From Brachybacterium endophyticum (GTDB lineage Bacteria; Actinomycetota; Actinomycetes; Actinomycetales; Dermabacteraceae), in the NCBI RefSeq assembly GCF_003130585.1, contig NZ_QFKX01000001.1, positions 620,001 to 684,000 on the forward strand: a DNA stretch of 64,000 nt. The letters are read 5' to 3'. A program made the position numbers and the translations under genes. Below the pieces are notes generated by a model that ran no database searches, was not told the origin of the DNA, and was given only the letters and a program-made list of their open reading frames with translations. Positions 56,935-64,000 of the stretch are shown here, in pieces. Numbering within the stretch: the first letter of the stretch is position 1; the number at the start of each line of letters is the position of its first letter.

Positions 56935-59182
56935 TGCCGCTGTCCCCGTTCTCCTTGTCGTTGCCGCTGTCCTCGGCGGGGCTGCTGCTGCTCGAGGCCG
57001 AGGACGACGGGCTCTCGCTGTCGGAGGTCGAGGACGACGGGCTCTCGCTGTCCGACGGGGACTCGGTGGGCGTGTCCGAGCTCGAGCTCGGGTCCTCCGT
57101 GGGCTCCTCCGTCTTCTCCGGGCCGGTGGAGACGTAGATGGTGACCGTGGTGTTCGGCGAGACCTTGTCGTTGGGCTTGGGATCCGACTTGATGACGGTG
57201 CCCTTGGCGACGTCGTCATCGGACTGGTAGGTGACCTCGACCCCGAAGTCCTCGCTGCTGAGGGCCTTGCGCGCATCGGCCTCCGAGCGGCCGACGACGT
57301 TCGGGACGGTGACGTCGCCCGGCGCCTTCGCGACCACGATCTGCACGCTCGAGCCGACCTCCGCGGTCTTCCCGCCGCCGCCCGAGGGGGTCTGGTCGAC
57401 GACCGTGCCCGGGTCCTCGTCGGACTCCCGGGTCGAGGACTCGACCTCGAAGCCCTGCTCCTGGAGAGTGTCGGTTGCCCGGTCCTGATCGAGCCCGGTG
57501 ACATCGGGCAGCTCGGTCTCGCCGGAGGCGAGATTCACGGTCACCGAGTCGCCCGCCTCGGCGCTCGAGCCGGCCGGCGGGTCCTGCCCGACGACCGTGC
57601 CCGCCTTCTTGCCGGAGGCGTCCTTCGAGTCACCGATCTCGATGCCGAGCCCGGCATCCTTCAGCGCCTGCGTGGCGTCGTCGCGGGACATGTCGGTGAG
57701 ATCGGGGACCTCGACCTGCTCCGGGCCGCTGGAGACGGCGACCGTCACCACGGAGTTCTCGTCGACCTGGGTGTTCGCCCTCGGGTCGGTCGAGATGACC
57801 TGGCCCTCCTGGACCTTCGAGCTCGCCTTCTTCTCGAACTTGCCCGTGAGGTCCTCGGCCTCGAGCCGACTGCGGGCCTGGTCCTCGGACATGTTCGTCA
57901 CGTCGGGGACGCTGGTCTGCTTCGGTCCGTTGTCCCACGGCTGCCACACGGTGAGGATGGCGGCGATCGCGGCGGCGGCGATCAGCAGCAGGAGGACGAT
58001 CGGCCAGACGGCGCGCTTGCGCCGCGGCTCGGCCTCGTCGTCGGGCCGATCCGTGACGGTCCCGGCGGTCCCGGGGCCACCTGCTGAGGTGCCGGTGGCG
58101 CCGCTGCCGCCGGCAGCGCCGGCTCCGGCCGCACCTGCGGCCCCGGCCCCGGCGAGCCCCGCACCGGCGGCGGCAGCCCCTGCCCCGGCCGCCGGGGCGC
58201 GATGCGTCTGCTGGGCGCCGGTCGCCTGCGAGGGCAGCGCCTCGGTGCGCTCGTCCACCGGGCTGAGCACCGTGGTCGCCTCGGCGTCCGAACCGGGCTG
58301 CGGGTTCCCGGGCACCAGCCGCGGAGCGCGCCCGGCGACCACCGAGGCGATGTCACGCCCGAAGGCGGTCGCCGAGGGGTAGCGGGTCTCGCGGTCCTTG
58401 GCCAGGCCCGTGAGGATCACGCGGTCCACGTCGGGCCCGATCGCCGGGTTGAAGCGGGAAGGCGGGACCGGGGTCTCGCGCACGTGCTGGTAGGCGATCG
58501 AGACCGGGCTGTCCCCGGTGAACGGCGGACGTCCCGTGACCAGCTCGTAGAACACGCAGGCCGCGGAGTAGATGTCGCTGCGCGCGTCGACCAGCTGTCC
58601 GCGGGCCTGCTCGGGGGAGAGGTACTGCGCGGTGCCCATGACCGCCTGGGTCTGGGTCATCCCGGTCGCGTCGGCCACCGCGCGGGCGATGCCGAAGTCC
58701 ATCACCTTGACGTCGCCGTCGTCGGTGATCATCACGTTGCCGGGCTTGATGTCGCGGTGGACGATGCCCTGCTGGTGGGAGTACTCGAGCGCCGAGAGCA
58801 GCGCCTGCATGATCGGTCCGGCCTGCTCGGGCGACATCGGGCGCTCGGGGTCGATGTAGTCGCGCAGCGTGCGCCCGCGCACGTACTCCATCACGATGTA
58901 CGGGATCGTGATCTCGTTGCCGGTGAAGTCCTTGGTGTGCTCCTCGCCGGTGTCGTAGACGGCGACGATCGACGGGTGGTTCAGACCCGCGGCGCTCTGC
59001 GCCTCGCGGCGGAAGCGCTCCTGGAAGTTCGTGTCGCGAGCCAGATCCGTGCGCAGCACCTTCACCGCGACCGTGCGGTGGAGACGGCGGTCCTCCGCCA
59101 GGTGCACGTCGGCCATGCCGCCGTGCCCGAGAGCCTTGCCCAGGGCATAGCGCCCGGACAGAATCAGGTTCTCTTCGCTCAC
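56927..59182 (-). CDS. pknB: PASTA-domain Ser/Thr protein kinase PknB
   Basis: 751-residue membrane receptor kinase sensing peptidoglycan. Kinase motifs: GHGGMADVH (Gly loop), AVKVL (Lys), HRDIKPGN (catalytic loop), DFGIAR, GTAQYLSPEQ (activation end). An Ala/Gly-rich linker leads to one span (WPIVLLLLIAAAAIAAILTV) and four PASTA domains (each starting VPDV, VPDL, LPDV, VPNV). A Ser/Pro/Glu-rich C-terminal tail of about 60 residues follows the last PASTA domain, beyond what is usual. GTG 59182 overlaps the pknA-like stop by 4 bases. It controls growth and division with the co-operonic PstP. Confidence 0.96.
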   Translation of the reverse strand: MSEENLILSGRYALGKALGHGGMADVHLAEDRRLHRTVAVKVLRTDLARDTNFQERFRREAQSAAGLNHPSIVAVYDTGEEHTKDFTGNEITIPYIVMEYVRGRTLRDYIDPERPMSPEQAGPIMQALLSALEYSHQQGIVHRDIKPGNVMITDDGDVKVMDFGIARAVADATGMTQTQAVMGTAQYLSPEQARGQLVDARSDIYSAACVFYELVTGRPPFTGDSPVSIAYQHVRETPVPPSRFNPAIGPDVDRVILTGLAKDRETRYPSATAFGRDIASVVAGRAPRLVPGNPQPGSDAEATTVLSPVDERTEALPSQATGAQQTHRAPAAGAGAAAAGAGLAGAGAAGAAGAGAAGGSGATGTSAGGPGTAGTVTDRPDDEAEPRRKRAVWPIVLLLLIAAAAIAAILTVWQPWDNGPKQTSVPDVTNMSEDQARSRLEAEDLTGKFEKKASSKVQEGQVISTDPRANTQVDENSVVTVAVSSGPEQVEVPDLTDMSRDDATQALKDAGLGIEIGDSKDASGKKAGTVVGQDPPAGSSAEAGDSVTVNLASGETELPDVTGLDQDRATDTLQEQGFEVESSTRESDEDPGTVVDQTPSGGGGKTAEVGSSVQIVVAKAPGDVTVPNVVGRSEADARKALSSEDFGVEVTYQSDDDVAKGTVIKSDPKPNDKVSPNTTVTIYVSTGPEKTEEPTEDPSSSSDTPTESPSDSESPSSSTSDSESPSSSASSSSSPAEDSGNDKENGDSGNE

Positions 59183-60735
59183 GTTCCTACCGTCCTCGAG
59201 GCTTCGCCGGTCAGGGCCGGCTCGAACATCGTACGTGCATGCAGGGCCAGTTCGGTCGTCCCGACGGCCGGGTGCGACGCGGGCAACGGTGCCCCGCTCA
59301 GCCAGCTCCCGGGGATCACGCCCACGCCCAGCCCGACCGCCACGAGTGCGACCACGACCACGATCAGCAGCAGCACGAAGCCGGGCACCGTGAACGGCCC
59401 GATCCGCGACCCGGTGCCGCCTGAGCGAGGGGTGCGACCCGAGGAGGGCGAGCTCCGCTGCGCGGGTGCGTCGGCAGCGCCACGAGCCCCTCCGGTCCCC
59501 GCGAACCCGGCGGTCCCGGCGGCCCCGGCGGCCCCGGTGGACGCCGCGCGCGACGTCGTCCCCGTCGCGGCGGGTGCGGGGGAGCCCGCACCCCCGGGCC
59601 GGTTCGCGCTCTGCGTGCGCGAGGACCCCGAGGCGGGCATCGCCGCCGACGTGCTCGGCTCCGAGGCCGAGGGCGCCGAGGCACCCGACAACGCCGAGGG
59701 CCCCGACGTGCCCGAGCGGTGGCGGATCCCGCGGCGACGGTGCGTGCGCGGCAGCGGCATCGCCGCCGTGCGCGTGCCCACCGGCGAGGAGGACGGCCGC
59801 TTCGAGGAGGAGCTGCGGTTCTCCCCGGTGGACCCCGAGGAGGCCGAGGTCCCGGACGAGGAGGAGCCCGTCCCGGCCGGGATCGCCCCGGTGGTGAAGC
59901 GCGGCTCCTCGCCGCGCTGGATCGACTCGAGGATGCGGGCGACGGCCGCGGCCGAGCGCGGACGGTTCGCCGGCGCCTTCGCGAGCAGCATCATCACCAG
60001 GCGCCGCAGGTCCTCGCCCACCGACTCGGGGAGAGCCGGGGGCTGCTTCTTGACCTGCGCCATCGCGATCTCCACCTGGCTCGCGCCGGTGAAGGGTCGA
60101 TGACCCACGACCATCTCGTAGGCGACGATCCCCAGTGCGTACAGATCCGAGAGCGAGGTGGCCTGCTTGCCCATCGCCTGCTCGGGGGAGAGGTACTGGG
60201 CGGTGCCCATCACCAGACCGGTCTTGGTCAGCCGCGCCTGGTCCTGGCTGCGGGCGATCCCGAAGTCGGTGATCTTCATGTGCCAGCCGTCGGTGTCGTC
60301 CACGAGGATGTTCTCGGGCTTCACGTCGCGGTGGACCACACCCTTGGCATGGGCGGCGTCGAGCGCGCGAGCGAGGTCGATGAGCACCGAGATCACCCGG
60401 TCCTCGGGGAGCCCGTCGGGGTTGGCCTCGATGATCTCCGAGAGCGGCCGTCCCTTGCACAGCTCCATCACGATGTACGCGCGGCCGTCGATCTCGCCGT
60501 AGTCGTAGAGCGCGGCGATCGTGTCGTGGCTGAGCGAGGCGGTGTGCCGGGCCTCCGCGCGGAAGCGCTTGAGGAAGCCCTCGTCGAAGGCGTACTCCTC
60601 GCGCAGCACCTTGACCGCGGTCTCGCGGTCCAGGTCCTGGTCCCAGCCCTTCCAGACCTCGCCCATGCCGCCGGTGGCGATCAGGGAGTCCAGGCGGTAG
60701 CGCCCCTCCAGCACCATTCCCTTGCCGGTCCTCAC
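59179..60735 (-). CDS. Ser/Thr protein kinase, PknA-like
   Basis: 518-residue membrane kinase. Kinase domain: ATGGMGEVW, AVKVLREEYAFDEGF, HRDVKPENILVDD, DFGIAR, GTAQYLSPEQAMG. A long Ser/Ala/Gly/Pro juxtamembrane region (about 170 residues) is followed by one span (FVLLLIVVVVALVAVGLGV) and a short exterior tail without PASTA domains, as in PknA. GTG 60735 overlaps the pbpA stop by 4 bases (GTGA). Partner of PknB in the growth-control operon. Confidence 0.93.
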   Translation of the reverse strand: MRTGKGMVLEGRYRLDSLIATGGMGEVWKGWDQDLDRETAVKVLREEYAFDEGFLKRFRAEARHTASLSHDTIAALYDYGEIDGRAYIVMELCKGRPLSEIIEANPDGLPEDRVISVLIDLARALDAAHAKGVVHRDVKPENILVDDTDGWHMKITDFGIARSQDQARLTKTGLVMGTAQYLSPEQAMGKQATSLSDLYALGIVAYEMVVGHRPFTGASQVEIAMAQVKKQPPALPESVGEDLRRLVMMLLAKAPANRPRSAAAVARILESIQRGEEPRFTTGAIPAGTGSSSSGTSASSGSTGENRSSSSKRPSSSPVGTRTAAMPLPRTHRRRGIRHRSGTSGPSALSGASAPSASEPSTSAAMPASGSSRTQSANRPGGAGSPAPAATGTTSRAASTGAAGAAGTAGFAGTGGARGAADAPAQRSSPSSGRTPRSGGTGSRIGPFTVPGFVLLLIVVVVALVAVGLGVGVIPGSWLSGAPLPASHPAVGTTELALHARTMFEPALTGEASRTVGT

Positions 60736-62177
60736 TTCGAGACCACCGCCTCCATCACATTGCGCGCGATCGGAGCCGCGACGTCCGCGCCGTACCCGCC
60801 CTGCTCGACGACCACGGAGACGGCGACCTTCTTCCCGCCGTTGTCCGCGAAGCCGACGAACCACGAGTGCGGGGTGCGTCCGTCACCCCACTGGGCCGTA
60901 CCGGTCTTGCCGCCGACCTCGACGCCGTTGATCGCGGCGGCACCGCCCGTGCCGTCCTTGACCGTCGACACCATCATCTCGCGCATCTGCGCCGCATTGG
61001 CGGCGCTCAGGGGCTGGGAGTACTGCTGGGCGGAGAACGAGGAGATCACCGACTGGTCGCGGGTGCGGACCTCATCGACCAGCTGCGGGGACATCACCTT
61101 GCCGTCGTTGGCCATCGCGGAGCCGACCATCGCCATCTGCAGGGGCGTCACCCGGTCCTCGTACTGGCCGATCGAGCTGGTGGCGAGCTGGGCGTCGTTG
61201 AGGTCCTTGCCCATGCTCGAGGGCGTCACCGACAGGGGGATCTCCATCCGGTCCCCGAAGCCGAACTCCTTGGCCTTCTTCTCGATCGCGTCCTCGCCCA
61301 GCGAGATGCCGAGCTTGGCGAACGAGGTGTTGCACGACTGCTGCAGCGCGGAGGACAGCGTCGAGGAGCCCCCGGAGCCGCAGGGCGTGTTGTCGCCCCT
61401 GGGGTGGTTGTACAGGGTGTTCTGCGTCTGCGGGAGCGTGAACGAGCCCGGGCCGGGGATCTTCGTGTCCTTCGTGTAGTCGCCGCTGTCCAGGGCGGCG
61501 GCGGCCACGATCAGCTTGAAGGTCGAGCCCGGCGGGTAGAGGTCGCCGGCGATCGCCCGGTTGGTCAGCGGCCGGTCGGGATCCTCGTTCAGGTCCGTCC
61601 ACGCCTGGTGCACCTTCTTCGTCGAGTGCGAGGCGAGGTCGTCGGGGTCGTAGCTGGGTGCCGAGACCAGCGCGAGCACCTTGCCGGTCTCGGGGTCCAT
61701 GGCCACGGCGGCCCCGCGGTGGCCCTGGAGCGCGTCGGTCGCCGCCCGCTGCGCGGCGGGATCGATCGTCAGCTGCACGGACGCGCCCTGCGGGTCGCGT
61801 CCGGAGACGGTGTCCGTGAGGCGCTGGTAGAACAGCGCGTCGGACTCGCCGGAGAGCGTGTCGTTCAGCGACTTCTCCAGCCCGGAGAAGCCGTACTCCA
61901 CCGAGTAGTAGCCGGTGACGGGGGCGTACAGGGACCCGGGGTCGTAGGTGCGCTGGTAGCCGTAGGCGTCGTCGGTCGCATGGGACTCGGCGATGGGTTC
62001 GCCGCCCACCACGATCGGTCCGCGGTGGCGGTCGTACTCGGCGTAGACGGTGCGTGCGTTGCGGCCGTCGGCGTTCAGGGACTTCGCGGCGATCACCTGG
62101 AAGTAGGTGGTCGAGCCGAACAGCAGCAGGAACAGCACGGCGACGACCATCCACACGTGGCGCAGGGGCTTGTTCAC
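60732..62177 (-). CDS. pbpA: class B penicillin-binding protein PbpA
   Basis: 481-residue single-pass transpeptidase that cross-links peptidoglycan. N-terminal span LFLLLFGSTTYFQVIA region, dimerisation domain, then the active-site motifs GSTFK (Ser), QSCNTSF (SxN), and GKTGTAQWG (KTG). Two extra Cys (TPCGSGG and QQSCN) may pair. GTG 62177 overlaps the rodA stop by 4 bases (GTGA). It works with the RodA glycosyltransferase encoded just upstream. Confidence 0.95.
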   Translation of the reverse strand: MNKPLRHVWMVVAVLFLLLFGSTTYFQVIAAKSLNADGRNARTVYAEYDRHRGPIVVGGEPIAESHATDDAYGYQRTYDPGSLYAPVTGYYSVEYGFSGLEKSLNDTLSGESDALFYQRLTDTVSGRDPQGASVQLTIDPAAQRAATDALQGHRGAAVAMDPETGKVLALVSAPSYDPDDLASHSTKKVHQAWTDLNEDPDRPLTNRAIAGDLYPPGSTFKLIVAAAALDSGDYTKDTKIPGPGSFTLPQTQNTLYNHPRGDNTPCGSGGSSTLSSALQQSCNTSFAKLGISLGEDAIEKKAKEFGFGDRMEIPLSVTPSSMGKDLNDAQLATSSIGQYEDRVTPLQMAMVGSAMANDGKVMSPQLVDEVRTRDQSVISSFSAQQYSQPLSAANAAQMREMMVSTVKDGTGGAAAINGVEVGGKTGTAQWGDGRTPHSWFVGFADNGGKKVAVSVVVEQGGYGADVAAPIARNVMEAVVSK

Positions 62178-63562
62178 GAGGCCACCTCCTGGGGTCGTCG
62201 CGGGGAGGCCGATGCGTCGGCGTCCACCCGCCGGGCCGCCGGGCGACGGGCGGCGTCGGACATCCGCACCAGCAGCGCGAGGATGATCCAGTTGCACACC
62301 AGCGAGCTGCCGCCGGCTGCCAGGAACGGCAGGGTCAGGCCGGTCAGCGGGATCACCCGGGTGATGCCGCCGACGACCACGAACACCTGCAGGGCGAGGA
62401 CGAAGCCGAGACCGGCCGCGAGCAGCGTGCCGAAGCCGTCGGAGATCCCCACGGCCGCGCGCAGCGCCCGCTGCACGAGCAGCATGTAGAGCATCAGCAC
62501 CGCGAAGGCGCCGATCATGCCGAGCTCCTCGGCGAGGGTCGTGTAGATGAAGTCGGAGTGACCGAAGGGCACCATGTCGGGCCTGCCGCCGCCCGGTCCC
62601 TTGCCCAGCAGACCACCGTTGGCCAACCCGAACAGACCCCGGTCGATCTGCTCGCAGGAGCTGAAGTTCTCCCTGCTCAGCGGGTCGAGCCAGCACGTGA
62701 AGCGGGTGCGCACATGGCCCAGCAGGGTGGCCGCGAAGATCGCGGGCGGCAGGAACATGACCGCCCCGATCACGAGCCAGCTCAGCCGGTCGGTGGCGAC
62801 GTACAGCATCGCCACGAACAGCCCGAAGAACATCAGCGCGGTACCCAGATCGGTCTCGAACACGAGGATCGCGATGCAGAAGGCCCAGGCGCCCAGGATC
62901 GGCCCGAAGTCCGACCACCGCGGCAGCTGGATGCCCAGCACCTTCGGGCCCGCGAGCGCGAGGGTGTCGCGCCGGGAGACCAGGTAGCCGGCGAAGAAGA
63001 TCGCGATGCAGATCTTCGCCAGCTCGGCCGGCTGGAAGGAGTAGCCGGCGATGTTGATCCAGATCTTCGAGCCGTACTTCTCGTCGGTCAGGAACGGCAC
63101 CAGCGGCATCAGCAGCAGCACGGCGCCGCTGACCGCGAAGATCCAGGTGTAGCGGCGCAGCATCCGGTGGTCCCGGAGGGCGAACATCAGCGCCACCGCG
63201 AGCACCACGCCGACCCCGGTCCACAGCTCCTGGCGGCCCGCGTACTCGGCGTGGATGGCCGTGAACTTGTTGACCGCGGAGTCGTAGCTGGAGATCATCG
63301 CGATGCCGATGCCGTTCAGCAGCACGCCGATCGGCAGGATCACGGGATCCGCGAACGGCGCCCGCCACATCACGGCGATCTGCAGCACCACGATCAGCAC
63401 GCCCGCGCCGATCGAGATCGTCATCAGATCAGCGGGCAGCTCGCCCTCGCGACCCAGGCCCACCAGGGCGTAGGTCAGCACGCCGAGCGCGGCCGCGATC
63501 AGCAGCAGCAGCGCCTGCAGCAGCCGGCGCGGACGCGCCGTGTAGGAGACGACGGTGACCAT
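62174..63562 (-). CDS. rodA: SEDS peptidoglycan glycosyltransferase RodA/FtsW
   Basis: 462-residue polytopic membrane enzyme polymerising lipid II. SEDS signatures: FQPAELAKICIAIFFAGYL, VFETDLGTALMFFGLFVAML (the catalytic Asp), NGGLLGKGPGGGRPDMVPFGHSDFIYTTLAEELG split by short gaps, and ITRVIPLTGLTLPFLAAGGSS. Ten spans expected. ATG 63562 starts 1 base after the PstP stop. Gene order pstP-rodA-pbpA-pknA-pknB is the classic actinobacterial block. Confidence 0.95.
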   Translation of the reverse strand: MVTVVSYTARPRRLLQALLLLIAAALGVLTYALVGLGREGELPADLMTISIGAGVLIVVLQIAVMWRAPFADPVILPIGVLLNGIGIAMISSYDSAVNKFTAIHAEYAGRQELWTGVGVVLAVALMFALRDHRMLRRYTWIFAVSGAVLLLMPLVPFLTDEKYGSKIWINIAGYSFQPAELAKICIAIFFAGYLVSRRDTLALAGPKVLGIQLPRWSDFGPILGAWAFCIAILVFETDLGTALMFFGLFVAMLYVATDRLSWLVIGAVMFLPPAIFAATLLGHVRTRFTCWLDPLSRENFSSCEQIDRGLFGLANGGLLGKGPGGGRPDMVPFGHSDFIYTTLAEELGMIGAFAVLMLYMLLVQRALRAAVGISDGFGTLLAAGLGFVLALQVFVVVGGITRVIPLTGLTLPFLAAGGSSLVCNWIILALLVRMSDAARRPAARRVDADASASPRRPQEVAS

Positions 63563-63563
63563 G

Positions 63564-64000
63564 TCAGTCCCCCTCGTCGCCGGCGGAGGACCCGCCGTTG
63601 TCGGAGGAGCCGCCGCCGTCCGATCCGCCGCCGTCGGAGGCGCTCGAGGAGCTGTCGGCCGGTGGCGTGGGCCCCTCGGTCGGCGTCGTCGGCAGGGTGG
63701 TGGCGCTCTGGTCCTCGAGGCGCTGCACGATCTTCTGGGCGTCCTCGAGATCGTCGGCCGGGATGGTCGAGCCGACCTGCTGGCGGGTGACCGAGGGCAG
63801 GGTGCCGACGGCGACCTCCGTGGTCTCCACGGGGTCGGACAGCGACAGCGGCCCGAGGTCCTGCGAGATGCCGCGGTAGATCACCACGTGCTCCCCGTCG
63901 CTGCCCACGAAGTACTGCTTCTGGGACCAGGTGTACCCGGCCCAGAGGGCGCCCGCGAGCACGGCGACGACGAGCACCAGGGTGACCAGCGCGGGCCAGG
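63564..64000 (-). CDS. pstP: PP2C-type Ser/Thr phosphatase PstP, C-terminal end (start outside window)
   Basis: Only the last 145 or so residues are in the window: a membrane span (LVTLVLVVAVLAGALWAGY), the extracellular part beginning TWSQKQYFVGSDGEHVVIYRG and LGPLSLSDPVETTEV, and a Ser/Gly/Asp-rich tail. In actinobacterial PstP/Stp1 this exterior C-terminal domain follows the cytoplasmic phosphatase, which must lie beyond 64000. Position just upstream of rodA supports the call. It reverses PknA/PknB phosphorylation. Confidence 0.88.
   Translation of the reverse strand, partial: WPALVTLVLVVAVLAGALWAGYTWSQKQYFVGSDGEHVVIYRGISQDLGPLSLSDPVETTEVAVGTLPSVTRQQVGSTIPADDLEDAQKIVQRLEDQSATTLPTTPTEGPTPPADSSSSASDGGGSDGGGSSDNGGSSAGDEGD

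Overview
The window is a high-GC, gene-dense stretch of an actinobacterial chromosome. Gene content points to the Micrococcales, plausibly Dermabacteraceae such as Brachybacterium: BioQ-type control of bioYMN, mycobacterial-order LigD with Ku, CrgA, PASTA-kinase PknB and an LppM-like lipoprotein. That taxonomic call is an inference. GTG starts, 4-base ATGA/GTGA overlaps and possible leaderless genes are frequent. The serS fragment at the left edge and the crgA-pabA-pknB-pknA-pbpA-rodA-pstP block at the right edge usually lie fairly close to oriC in Actinobacteria.

Layout, left to right. 1-5134: end of serS, a HAD phosphatase, a quinone reductase, a GH76 mannanase broken by one in-frame stop, a VOC protein with a small basic protein, and tRNA-Ser(TGA). 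5150-10355: a six-gene coupled operon, bioY / acyl-CoA ligase / thiolase / bioM / bioN / CHY zinc finger, facing a TetR gene (bioQ) across two TGAAC-N3-GTTCA operators. 10357-15019: four tandem paralogous secreted proteins of unknown family. Each has the same palindrome overlapping a -35 box exactly 90 bp before its start, and a hairpin behind it; the second copy is frameshifted in a C7 tract. 15055-18366: a GH92 alpha-mannosidase without signal peptide. 18417-25689: an APC permease, a DUF1684/ATP-grasp pair, and divergent ku and ligD (NHEJ). 25891-37390: HAD phosphatase, sugar porter, a UvrA-like ATPase lacking the UvrB-binding domain, a sodium:solute symporter behind a GntR-like palindrome, M50 peptidase, lipase maturation factor, AlkB, peroxiredoxin, tRNA-Ser(GCT) and a small unknown protein.

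37596-42019: phosphoenolpyruvate carboxylase, then an AbiEi/DUF559-type single gene bracketed by two long hairpins with CTATAG-like ends. 42020-48351: an apparent oxygen-tolerant ether-lipid locus. It holds a fatty acyl-CoA reductase fused to a HAD phosphatase, facing an SDR, a PlsC acyltransferase and an alkyl-DHAP synthase, followed by a small unknown protein. 48374-53276: two Tat-exported esterases, ThuA with a Gfo/Idh/MocA oxidoreductase, and tRNA-Arg(ACG). 53413-64000: LppM-like lipoprotein, SGNH hydrolase, CrgA, and the cell-wall growth/Ser-Thr kinase operon (pabA, pknB, pknA, pbpA, rodA, 3' end of pstP; listed right-to-left in transcription order pstP to pabA).

How parts may work together: GH76, GH92 and the sugar porter suggest feeding on mannan-type glycans, although GH76 is broken as read. 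BioYMN imports biotin under BioQ control, and the coupled ligase and thiolase suggest chemistry on a biotin-like or pimelate-like acid. The ether-lipid locus supplies fatty alcohol, exchange, reduction and sn-2 acylation steps for 1-alkyl-2-acyl glycerolipids. No CRISPR array, prophage or insertion sequence was seen.
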